Source: Paenibacillus sp. FSL R5-0912
GTDB lineage: Bacteria; Bacillota; Bacilli; Paenibacillales; Paenibacillaceae
Direction of reading: 5' to 3'
DNA length: 64,000 bases
NCBI RefSeq assembly: GCF_000758605.1
Contig: NZ_CP009282.1
Coordinates: forward strand, 2,852,001 to 2,916,000
Under the pieces are notes generated by a model that saw only the letters and a list, made by a program, of their open reading frames with translations, did no database searches and was not told the origin of the DNA. Below, in pieces: positions 42,170-50,754 of this stretch (position 1 is its first letter; each line of letters begins with the position of its first letter). The position numbers and the translations under genes were made by a program.

Positions 42170-43332
42170 ATACTTCAGGAGATTCTATGATACCCTCTAA
42201 GCTTCAAGGCAATGTTCTCATTACCGGCGTCACAGGTTTTATTGGGAGACACGTGTTATACGAGTTTCTGAAAGTGGCTATGGAAACTTCATGGAGAAAT
42301 AAAATATATATTCTATTACGGGGAAAAAAGGGTCTCTCGGCAGCCGCAAGAGTTGAGCATTTATTGACTCATGAGTATCTTCCCGAGTATCTCAAAAAGT
42401 ATGGCTACCAGGAATTAGCGGAAAATATCACCGCCATTGATGGCAATTTAGAAGATTCTGATCTTGGGCAGCAGTTGTATTCGCTAATCCCCAGAGACGA
42501 GCAGTTGTTCGTTATACATAATGCAGGATCTGTTAATCTTTTTAATACTGCTGCGGCTGAACAAGAGGTCCATCATACTAATTGGCTGGGAACAATAAAT
42601 CTAATTCATGCCATAGAACAGTTTAACAGTAAATTGGTGTATATGAGCACTGCATTTTCGTGTGGCATTGTGGATGGAGTAATCGGAGATAACTTCACTT
42701 TTTATCAAGATAATAGTTACAGAAATCATTATGAGAAATGCAAAAATCTGACCGAAAAATTCATTCAGAGCTATTGCACCGAAAAAAATATCAAGTATCA
42801 GATTTTGAGGCCAAGCGTGGTCTGCGGAAGACTTATTGATGCACCGCTGTATTACATCTCCAAGTTTGATGTGTTTTACGGCTGGACAAAGTTCTTTTGG
42901 AATTTACAAAATCAGGGTAGCACAGAAAGTGTAAGAATTCACATTTCCCCCGACTCAAAGGTCAACATAGTGCCTGTGGATTTTGTAGCCAAATCAGTTC
43001 TGGCATTTTTTCAGCAGGATATCCCTTACGTTAATATTGTTTATCCAGAATCTATTAATAACCGCTATTTGCATAGCTCATTGCTGCGCTCTTTACACTT
43101 TAATCACTATGAGTTCATTGACGAGGCCCCGACTAACCTGAACAAGAGTGAGAAGCTATATTACAGGTCTATTAACAAGGTGTACACTCCTTACTTAAAT
43201 CAGTGCAGTAATGAATATGACAGCCAACTAATAGGCAGTATTATGGGCAGTAAGTTTATGCCGAAAATTGATTTGCATTCATTGGCTGATTTTTCAATTT
43301 GTAATCATTTTGATGAAGAACTAGTCAACTAA
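42166..43332 (+). CDS. Thioester-reductase-like NAD(P)-dependent enzyme
   Basis: A 388-residue extended SDR of the NAD-binding-4 group (terminal reductase domains of NRPS, fatty acyl-CoA reductases). The cofactor loop is TGVTGFIG (about residues 21-28), the catalytic serine segment is YMSTAFSCG, and the YxxxK pair is in HYEKCKN. These enzymes release or reduce carrier-bound acyl chains to aldehydes or alcohols. As a separate protein in this cluster it may act on the acyl chain or on the released ketide. GGAGGGG precedes ATG 42166. AT-rich like agrB. Confidence 0.78.
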   Translation: MNTSGDSMIPSKLQGNVLITGVTGFIGRHVLYEFLKVAMETSWRNKIYILLRGKKGLSAAARVEHLLTHEYLPEYLKKYGYQELAENITAIDGNLEDSDLGQQLYSLIPRDEQLFVIHNAGSVNLFNTAAAEQEVHHTNWLGTINLIHAIEQFNSKLVYMSTAFSCGIVDGVIGDNFTFYQDNSYRNHYEKCKNLTEKFIQSYCTEKNIKYQILRPSVVCGRLIDAPLYYISKFDVFYGWTKFFWNLQNQGSTESVRIHISPDSKVNIVPVDFVAKSVLAFFQQDIPYVNIVYPESINNRYLHSSLLRSLHFNHYEFIDEAPTNLNKSEKLYYRSINKVYTPYLNQCSNEYDSQLIGSIMGSKFMPKIDLHSLADFSICNHFDEELVN

Positions 43333-43389
43333 AATAATGTGAGAACCCGCGTTACCAAAATCAAGCAATCTTAGGGAGAGAACCTGATC

Positions 43390-43539
43390 ATGAATTTAGC
43401 CCAAATGAAAAGAATTCCTTGGAAAGTAATCAGTGTATTGGCTGTTGCTTTTGTCGTGCTGAGAGTGAATACGTTATGCTGGTGGATTGCACATGAGCCA
43501 GAAATGCCGGAGGAGATTAAAGAAAAATATTACAATTAG
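43390..43539 (+). CDS. agrD: AgrD-like cyclic-lactone autoinducer precursor
   Basis: A 49-residue peptide; GGGAGAG precedes ATG 43390. It has the three-part AgrD layout: an amphipathic/hydrophobic leader (about residues 1-25), a core around NTLCWWIA with single Cys C30, and an acidic tail HEPEMPEEIKEKYYN. By analogy with staphylococcal AgrD, the thiolactone ring would join C30 to residue 34 (CWWIA). It lies between the reductase and exporter genes, away from agrB, inside what looks like the biosynthetic operon. The family call is strong; the exact mature peptide is inference. Confidence 0.85.
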   Translation: MNLAQMKRIPWKVISVLAVAFVVLRVNTLCWWIAHEPEMPEEIKEKYYN

Positions 43540-43573
43540 TCAATTATAAAAATCTGGGAGTGGAGATCGGATA

Positions 43574-45262
43574 ATGATAAACGGGACAAAAAACAAATTA
43601 GCATTTGTGGCAGTTATTTTTGGTTTTTTCATGGCATTACTGGATACGACGATCATTAACATCACCCTTCCCGAGATGATGAGTTACTACAATACTACGC
43701 TGAAAAACATAACTTGGGTAATCAACGGGTATAATTTGGCATTTGCTGTTTTTATCATTACAGCTTCAAGATTGGCCGACCAGTTTGGCCGTAAGAGGAT
43801 ATTTGGGATCGGTATCTTTTTCTTTACACTGATGTCATTTCTATGTGCTATCTCATCATCCTCTGAGATGCTTATCTTGTTTCGCGTGCTTCAAGGCTTA
43901 TTCGGCGGAATTATTCTGCCGGTATCCATACCGCTTGCACTGGACTTGGCTCCGGAAGACAAGCAGGGGAAGGTGCTGGGCATTTGGTCCGTAGTATCGG
44001 GGCTGGCAGCAGCCAGCGGACCGACGCTTGGAGGATTCTTATCCGATCAGTTCAACTGGCAGTCGATATTCTTGATCAACGTACCAATCGGCATTGTCGC
44101 TCTCTTCTTAGTGATCTTTTGCATCAAAGAATCCTATGATCCTACTGCGGGCAAACAACTCGACTTTCTGGGGATGTCTGCATTGTCCGTCTCGCTGTTC
44201 TCTATCACCTATGCGCTTATTCAGGCCAACGACGAAGGTTGGACATCTCCGCTTATCTTGAGCTTGTTTTTAGCCTTTTTGATCTTTATGGCTTTATTTG
44301 TCTGGGTTGAGCTTACAACAAAGAAGCCAATGATCCCCCTGTCACTCCTCAGGAATGTCACCTTTAACGCCGCCTCCTTAACGCTGCTTATATTAGGCGC
44401 GGGCATCATGACAATATCGCTGCTTATTTCTTTTTTCATGACTCGGTTGATGGGGCTCAGCGAGCTTGAGGCTGGTGTGACTCTATCTGTTATGCCGTTG
44501 GCCTCGGCCCTCTTCTCGGTAATTACCAGTCTGCTGCTCAAAAGGGTAGGGGAACGCTGGCTTATCATTGCCGGCATGGCTTGCATCGCACTGTCGATGT
44601 TCCTTATGAATGACCTGACTGCAGGGTCTGACCGGCTTGATGTAATATACAGACTGGCTATCGCAGGTGCGGGTATGGGGTTTGCGCTGGCGCCTACAAT
44701 GAATTCGGCCATCGGCAATGTCCCTAAAGATAAGGTTGGTATTACGTCGGGAATTATGAATATGACGCGCTCTATCGGGGCAGTGCTTGGTGTAGCTATC
44801 ATTGTCACTATTTTGAATACGACGACTGGTAGTGAAATTGCGGCTGCAAAGTCCGATATTATCGACATTATCCATTCGGATAAAGTCTTCAGCGCCGCCG
44901 CTCAAGAGGAATTGATTAGTGCTGTGAATGAGATCGAGGTATCCAGCAGTAGCGAAGTTCCCCAGATGGAGAGCGTTATCGGCTTGATGCAGGAGAGAGG
45001 GGCCAAATTGCTGGCTGGTGTGGCTCCGGACAAATTGGAGATGACCAAAGCCGTTCTTCAGGCTCAGCAAGACGAGGTGAAGAAACTGTGGCCTGAGCGA
45101 ATTCAGCCTGAGCTATATTCCGGATTGGTCTCTTCGTTCAGTGATACATTCAAATACGGCAGTGCCTGTCTGCTGCTGGGCATCTTATTTTCCTTCTTCA
45201 TAGGAACGGGGCAAAGGCAGGAACAGGGGACCGAAATAGCAATGGACAATACAGAAATGTGA
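43574..45262 (+). CDS. MFS multidrug exporter, DHA2 (14-helix) type
   Basis: A 562-residue drug:proton antiporter. Motif A is RLADQFGRKRIFGIG, motif C lies in GIWSVVSGLAAASGPTLGGF, and motif D1-like LLDTTIINITLPEM is at the N-terminus. The length and about 14 helices fit the EmrB/QacA group. A soluble loop of about 100 residues (about 430-525) precedes the last helix. It is placed between the pheromone gene and the assembly-line genes, with only 20 bp to the next gene. Export of, or self-resistance to, the cluster product is the likely role. Confidence 0.88.
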   Translation: MINGTKNKLAFVAVIFGFFMALLDTTIINITLPEMMSYYNTTLKNITWVINGYNLAFAVFIITASRLADQFGRKRIFGIGIFFFTLMSFLCAISSSSEMLILFRVLQGLFGGIILPVSIPLALDLAPEDKQGKVLGIWSVVSGLAAASGPTLGGFLSDQFNWQSIFLINVPIGIVALFLVIFCIKESYDPTAGKQLDFLGMSALSVSLFSITYALIQANDEGWTSPLILSLFLAFLIFMALFVWVELTTKKPMIPLSLLRNVTFNAASLTLLILGAGIMTISLLISFFMTRLMGLSELEAGVTLSVMPLASALFSVITSLLLKRVGERWLIIAGMACIALSMFLMNDLTAGSDRLDVIYRLAIAGAGMGFALAPTMNSAIGNVPKDKVGITSGIMNMTRSIGAVLGVAIIVTILNTTTGSEIAAAKSDIIDIIHSDKVFSAAAQEELISAVNEIEVSSSSEVPQMESVIGLMQERGAKLLAGVAPDKLEMTKAVLQAQQDEVKKLWPERIQPELYSGLVSSFSDTFKYGSACLLLGILFSFFIGTGQRQEQGTEIAMDNTEM

Positions 45263-45281
45263 TAAAAGGTGGGAGAAGCCA

Positions 45282-47342
45282 ATGAACAGTATCTTTGAGA
45301 TGATAAGGCAGTCAGCGTCAAGATGGCCGGATAAAGAGATATTGATAGAACTTCCTATGGACGAAACAGGGGAACGTGGAATTACTTATTCCGGATTGAT
45401 TACGCGAGCCGAAGGCGTTGCTGCGCTTCTTCGCAAGCAGGGATGCCAGCCGAAGAGCAGAGTACTTCTCCTATTCAACTCGAACATTGAATTTACGGTT
45501 GCATTTCTTGGCTGCATTTTCGGAGGAGTTATAGCGGTTCCCATGTATTTGACCAAAGGCGCGTCGTTTGTGGAGGAACTCAAGGCTTTCTCCGCGGATT
45601 GTCTGACAAACCTTCTGTTGACCACATCCGAGATGCAGCCCATGCTCCAGGCGCGCTTGCCGGGTTATAGCATATATACGACTGACGGTCTGTCAGAAGA
45701 GGCTGAGTACATACCAGCCGATCTATCCCCTCTCTCCGAGGCATTCATTCTGTATACATCCGGTTCTACTGGCAGGCCTAAGGGAGTCGTTCATACACAT
45801 CAAAGCTTCAGCAGTCATGTGATGTCCGTTCAGGACCGTCTCCGGCTGCAGGATACAGACAGTTCAGTGTGTGTCAGCCCGTTGCAGCATATTATGGGGA
45901 TGCTGAATGTATTCATTTCATTAACTTTTGGTCTTCAGGTTGTTTTTCTGCCCATGCTCCGAGTCTTACAATCGCCTCTTGAATGGGTAACGGAGCTATC
46001 CCGGCGCAGAGCGACCATATTTCTTGGTCCTGATTTTGTATACAAATTGGCGGCTGGCGCTTATACGCAGGAACAGGCGGAAGGATTAGATTTGAGCCAT
46101 CTACGAATTTCTCTCAGCGGCTCGGAGCGGGTTCTTCCCTCCACAGTGGATAGCTTCACCCGCATTTTCAGCAGGCATGGCTTTGCGGCTACTAGTCTGA
46201 TCATAGGATACGGAATGACCGAGGCGGGCATTATCTCAATCAGCGCATTGAATGAACAGCCGATTGGGCTTGAATCACTTCCAGGTATATATAGTTGTGG
46301 TCAGGTCGTTGCAGGGTATCATGCCGTAATTGTGGACAGCAGCAGCGGGCGGGAGTGTGGATCGGGCGAGACCGGCGAGGTATGGGTGAAGGGACCCGGA
46401 CTGGCGGATAGATACTGGAACAATTCTGATCAAACAAAGCTGGATTTCGGTTTGTATTTGCCCGAAGGAGAGGGGCCATTCTTCAGGACAGGGGACTTGG
46501 CCTGCAAGATCGACGGCAATCTCTTTCTGACCGGAAGACTGAAGGAAATAATAATCATCAAAGGGCAGAATTTCTACCCGGATGATATTGAGGCGGGGGT
46601 TCGCCGCCAGGCAACGGCAATAGGGCAGTGTGCGGCTTTTTCGGTTGATGCTAGTGAGGGTGAACGCCTGATTGTAATAGTGGAAACCGCACTACAGGAC
46701 AAGGGGGAGTTATCCCGGCTGTCCGAACGGACAGTCGCGGATATTCAAGTACGCAACGGAATTCGGATTGCGGAGCTGCTCTATGTATCTCCTCAATCGC
46801 TTCCGCTTACCCGCACCGGCAAGCTCCAAAGAAGTCAATGCAGAGTGCTCTATGTTGAAAAAAAACTAAACCCTGTATACATCTATGAGCATCTGACCGA
46901 CATGACGGGGGAGAGTAAATCCCGCTCCCCATTTACAACCGGTTTGACGAATGAGCTAACAGTGAATGAGCTCCGGAATACTGTACTTGCTGATTTGACT
47001 GCAGCTTTCAAGAGGTTACTTCCCGGTGAGACTGAATCGATCGACATCGGAATGCCGATCCATCTGCTCGGTACCGATTCCATTACAGCCATTGAGTTAC
47101 ATCACCTGGTCGAGGAGAAATATGGGGTACAGCTTCCGATCACCTATTATCTGGAGGGCAATACTATAGAGACTATTGCCGGCAGAATAATCGAAGAGAG
47201 CAGGGCATCTGCCGTTATGGAGGCAAGCCCGACGATAGAAGAACTGGATCAGGACACGATGGACATGGAGACGGTTTACAACCGTCTGGACAGTTATTCA
47301 GAGGAAGAGCTTAACCGGATTCTTGATGCCTTGCAGCGGTAA
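45282..47342 (+). CDS. Acyl-AMP ligase fused to a carrier domain
   Basis: A 686-residue loading protein. The AMP-binding domain has YTSGSTGRPKG at residues 158-168, followed by GYGMTEAG and TGRLKEIIIIKGQNFYPDDIE, wording typical of fatty acyl-AMP ligases. The C-terminal carrier domain (about 560-640) has LLGTDSITAIEL with S600 for phosphopantetheine. It should activate a fatty acid as acyl-AMP and load it on its own carrier. The last about 30 residues are acidic and may dock to the NRPS. The start ATG follows a GGTGGGAG site. No phosphopantetheinyl transferase lies in the window. Confidence 0.85.
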   Translation: MNSIFEMIRQSASRWPDKEILIELPMDETGERGITYSGLITRAEGVAALLRKQGCQPKSRVLLLFNSNIEFTVAFLGCIFGGVIAVPMYLTKGASFVEELKAFSADCLTNLLLTTSEMQPMLQARLPGYSIYTTDGLSEEAEYIPADLSPLSEAFILYTSGSTGRPKGVVHTHQSFSSHVMSVQDRLRLQDTDSSVCVSPLQHIMGMLNVFISLTFGLQVVFLPMLRVLQSPLEWVTELSRRRATIFLGPDFVYKLAAGAYTQEQAEGLDLSHLRISLSGSERVLPSTVDSFTRIFSRHGFAATSLIIGYGMTEAGIISISALNEQPIGLESLPGIYSCGQVVAGYHAVIVDSSSGRECGSGETGEVWVKGPGLADRYWNNSDQTKLDFGLYLPEGEGPFFRTGDLACKIDGNLFLTGRLKEIIIIKGQNFYPDDIEAGVRRQATAIGQCAAFSVDASEGERLIVIVETALQDKGELSRLSERTVADIQVRNGIRIAELLYVSPQSLPLTRTGKLQRSQCRVLYVEKKLNPVYIYEHLTDMTGESKSRSPFTTGLTNELTVNELRNTVLADLTAAFKRLLPGETESIDIGMPIHLLGTDSITAIELHHLVEEKYGVQLPITYYLEGNTIETIAGRIIEESRASAVMEASPTIEELDQDTMDMETVYNRLDSYSEEELNRILDALQR

Positions 47343-47367
47343 TCTATGGCACATTAAGGAGGAAGAA

Positions 47368-50300
47368 ATGGAACAGACCCTCGAAAGAACACAGAAACTC
47401 CAGCTTGCTGAAGCTATATTGAGAGATAAACTGGGTCTAACCGGAGACTCTATTCCTGTCTCCAAAGGGCAGGAAGGATTGTTTTTACAATATCGCCTCT
47501 CTCCAGACTCTTGTGCGTACCACTTAAACTTTTGTTCACTGATTGATAATCAGATCCGGATCGACCTTTTGCGGGAATCTTTCCGCATTTTGCGGGACAA
47601 GCACCCTATCTTACGCACCGGATATCGAGAGAATACCGGAGGCCCCTACAAAGTTGTCCAGCAGGTGATGAACGGGGAAGAATTCTGGATGGTGCATGAG
47701 GTATTTGATCTGGAGGAAGAAACGATTGACCAACTGGTTCACGAGCGATCCAAACATCCCTTTGATTTGGAGAACGGCAAAGTAATGAGAGTTGATTTTT
47801 TTGAAAAGGCGGAGGGACAGGGCAGGCTGCTGGTATCCATACACCACATAGCGATGGATTATTGGAGCCAGGGTGTTTTGTTGAACGAGCTCGGGTTGAT
47901 CTTTACAAGTCTGGTTGAGCATGGAAAGGCAGCTCCAGGCACTTCCGGCGTGTTGTACAGTGAGTTTGCCAAATGGCAAGGGAGATTGCTAGCATCCAAG
48001 GAAGGCCGCCATTCCTTGGATTACTGGAAAGAAACATTGAACGGTTTACTGCCCTGCATGGATCTTCCAACGGACTATCCAAGAGGAGATCATACAGATT
48101 ACAGAGGCCAATCCTGCTCCTTCGAGCTGAGTCCAAAGATGGTAGATGGAATCAGAAGACTAGCGGGGGCGCATGAAGCTACAGTTTATGTAATTATGCT
48201 TGCTTTCTATTACATGCTTCTCCAGAAATATTCGGGGCAAAAGGATATCATCATCGGATCGCCGACAACCGGCAGAAGCAGTGCCAGGTTCAAAGATACG
48301 ATAGGGTATTTAGTCAATATGCTTCCGCTCCGGATTGACGCTGACAGCAGCCTCTCTTTTCCGGAATTGGTTGCTTATGTGAAGCAAGTTTCTATGGAGG
48401 GTCTGACCCATGGAGATATTCCCTTCTTTAATATTGTCCGGGAGCTGCAGGGTCAACGTAACGGCAACCGGACGCCTGTCTTCCAGGTTTCCTTGACGTA
48501 CGAGAAGCCGACATCCTCGAACCGGTCGGGGCGCTTTCTTTATGCGGAAGAGAGACCGAGTATTCAATTAGGGAGTCTAGTCCTGCATCCCGTTCCTGTG
48601 CCAGTACAAGCTTCCCAGTATGAGCTTTCCCTGTACCTGGAGGAAGTCGAAGGCTCGCTGTCAGGGCAGTTTCACTACCAGTCTGCATTGTTCAAGGAAG
48701 AGACCGTTCAGCGCATGGCTCTTCATTATGTTCAGCTCATCTCGGAGGTGCTGGATAAACCGGAACTGGAGATAGGTGCCTATCCCATAATTACTAAGGA
48801 AGAACGGGAGAAAATCCTGAACGTCTGGAACTATCCTGCCGCGAAGTCTACGGAAGAAGAAACATTGCATAGCCGGATTCACAAGATGGCGGAGCAATTT
48901 CCGGCAAGAACAGCGGTAGTGTGCGGGCAGGAGGAGATTACCTACAGTGAGTTAAATCTGAAATCTTCCATTCTGGCTGCTTGTTTACAGGCGAAGGGTG
49001 TCGGACCCGAAGTGAAGGTGCCCTTGATGGTGCAGCCCTCGCTCGATATGATCGTGGCCATTCTGGCTGTTCTTAAAGCAGGAGGGACTTACGTCCCCAT
49101 TCATCATCAAGCCCCTCCGGAACGGATTGCCGAGATCATACAGGATATTCAACCTGTTGTTATGATCACCGAGCGGGGGTTAGCTACCCATATTCTAGCT
49201 GGCGAGACGGACATATTGTATGCAGATGGAGATTGGAATGTGCCGGAACCGGCGGAGATGCCAGAGTCTAACCATGATGTAACTGCTGATAACACTGCTT
49301 ATATTATTTATACGTCCGGCTCGACCGGAAAGCCGAAGGGCGTTATGGTCAGCCACCGGAATGCCGTCCGCTTGTTTACTTCAACCCAACAGAGGTACAA
49401 CTTTGACGAACGGGATACTTGGACACTCTTCCATTCATTCAGCTTTGACTTCTCGGTTTGGGAAATTTTCGGGGCTTTATTGTACGGAGGCAAGCTTGTT
49501 GTTGTTCCTTACTACGTCACCAGAGAGCCCCATGCTTTTTACAGACTGTTGAGCTCGGAAGGCGTTACGGTGCTGAATCAGACCCCGTCTGCATTCAAGC
49601 AGCTGATGAATGTGGACCAGAGCCTGCATCAAGAATTTCCATTGGCATTGAGGTATGTCATTTTTGGAGGAGAAGCGCTTGATCTCCAGAGTCTGAGACC
49701 TTGGTTTGAGCGTCATGGGGACAAAGAACCAGCATTGGTCAACATGTACGGAATTACCGAAACCACAGTCCATGTTACGTACAGACCCGTCGTTATGGCT
49801 GATACCGAATTCGCCACCGGAAGTTATATAGGAGAACCAATTCCCGATTTGCAGATTTATCTGCTTGATGATTATCGGAATTTGGTTCCGCCTGGTGTTC
49901 ACGGGGAAATCTATGTCGGAGGCGCAGGGGTATCCAAGGGATACTTCAATCGCCCTGAACTGACCGCGGAGAGATTTATTAATGATTTCATAGGCGGGAT
50001 ATCTGGCAATCGCCTGTATCGTTCAGGTGATATGGGAAGATATCTGCCGAACGGAGATATCGAATATTTGGGAAGACAGGACTCACAGGTCAAAATTAGA
50101 GGCTTCCGGATTGAACTCGGGGAAATCCGGTCCAGAATCCTCGCTTTTAACGGAATCAAGGATGCTGTAATTCTGGTAGACGGCAGCCGCGATGAAGACA
50201 AAAAAATTGTGGCTTATGTGATTTGGCAGGGTCAAGAGCTATTGGATTCCGGGACGCTTCGGAAGTTTCTGAAGGGCAAATTGCCAGATTATATGATTCC

Positions 50301-50736
50301 ATCCGCTTTTCTAGCTGTTGAAGAGATTCCACTGAACGCAAATGGAAAAATAGACCGCACGGCCCTTCCACCCGTTGTCTACGGGATCTTGGAGTCAAAC
50401 AGTACTGCTGTCCCTGAGACCGAGCTGCAACGGAAGCTTGCCTGCTTGTGGGAAGAAGTTCTGTCATTGGATCAGGTGGGAATAGACCAGGCGTTTTTTG
50501 ATATGGGCGGGAATTCTATTCTTGTAGTGGAATTGCATAATCGCATTAAAGATCAATTATGTGCAGATATCAGCATAGCAGACCTCTTCCAATATTCTAC
50601 CGTAGCGGAGCAGGCTGGGCATATCGAGAGCATGCAGTCAAGGCACAAGGATGACCAGACGTTGCACTCGACTGCTGGCATAATTGACAAACAGCAGTTA
50701 AGAAAACATGCGATGAATCGGAGAACCAAACCGTAG
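47368..50736 (+). CDS. NRPS module C-A-T, predicted to load threonine
   Basis: A 1122-residue single module. The condensation domain (about 30-450) has the active HHxxxD motif, HHIAMDYWS, at 159-167. The adenylation domain (about 475-1000) has YTSGSTGKPKG at 648-658. The ten pocket residues read D694, F695, W698, N737, I765, G767, M793, V801, H802 and K994, which is DFWNIGMVHK, the known threonine code. The carrier domain has DMGGNSIL with S1050. No epimerase or TE domain. The start ATG 47368 follows AAGGAGG. It sits after the acyl ligase and before the PKS, so the C domain should N-acylate threonine with the loaded fatty acid. Confidence 0.9.
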   Translation: MEQTLERTQKLQLAEAILRDKLGLTGDSIPVSKGQEGLFLQYRLSPDSCAYHLNFCSLIDNQIRIDLLRESFRILRDKHPILRTGYRENTGGPYKVVQQVMNGEEFWMVHEVFDLEEETIDQLVHERSKHPFDLENGKVMRVDFFEKAEGQGRLLVSIHHIAMDYWSQGVLLNELGLIFTSLVEHGKAAPGTSGVLYSEFAKWQGRLLASKEGRHSLDYWKETLNGLLPCMDLPTDYPRGDHTDYRGQSCSFELSPKMVDGIRRLAGAHEATVYVIMLAFYYMLLQKYSGQKDIIIGSPTTGRSSARFKDTIGYLVNMLPLRIDADSSLSFPELVAYVKQVSMEGLTHGDIPFFNIVRELQGQRNGNRTPVFQVSLTYEKPTSSNRSGRFLYAEERPSIQLGSLVLHPVPVPVQASQYELSLYLEEVEGSLSGQFHYQSALFKEETVQRMALHYVQLISEVLDKPELEIGAYPIITKEEREKILNVWNYPAAKSTEEETLHSRIHKMAEQFPARTAVVCGQEEITYSELNLKSSILAACLQAKGVGPEVKVPLMVQPSLDMIVAILAVLKAGGTYVPIHHQAPPERIAEIIQDIQPVVMITERGLATHILAGETDILYADGDWNVPEPAEMPESNHDVTADNTAYIIYTSGSTGKPKGVMVSHRNAVRLFTSTQQRYNFDERDTWTLFHSFSFDFSVWEIFGALLYGGKLVVVPYYVTREPHAFYRLLSSEGVTVLNQTPSAFKQLMNVDQSLHQEFPLALRYVIFGGEALDLQSLRPWFERHGDKEPALVNMYGITETTVHVTYRPVVMADTEFATGSYIGEPIPDLQIYLLDDYRNLVPPGVHGEIYVGGAGVSKGYFNRPELTAERFINDFIGGISGNRLYRSGDMGRYLPNGDIEYLGRQDSQVKIRGFRIELGEIRSRILAFNGIKDAVILVDGSRDEDKKIVAYVIWQGQELLDSGTLRKFLKGKLPDYMIPSAFLAVEEIPLNANGKIDRTALPPVVYGILESNSTAVPETELQRKLACLWEEVLSLDQVGIDQAFFDMGGNSILVVELHNRIKDQLCADISIADLFQYSTVAEQAGHIESMQSRHKDDQTLHSTAGIIDKQQLRKHAMNRRTKP

Positions 50737-50754
50737 AGGGGAGTGTTACTAACT

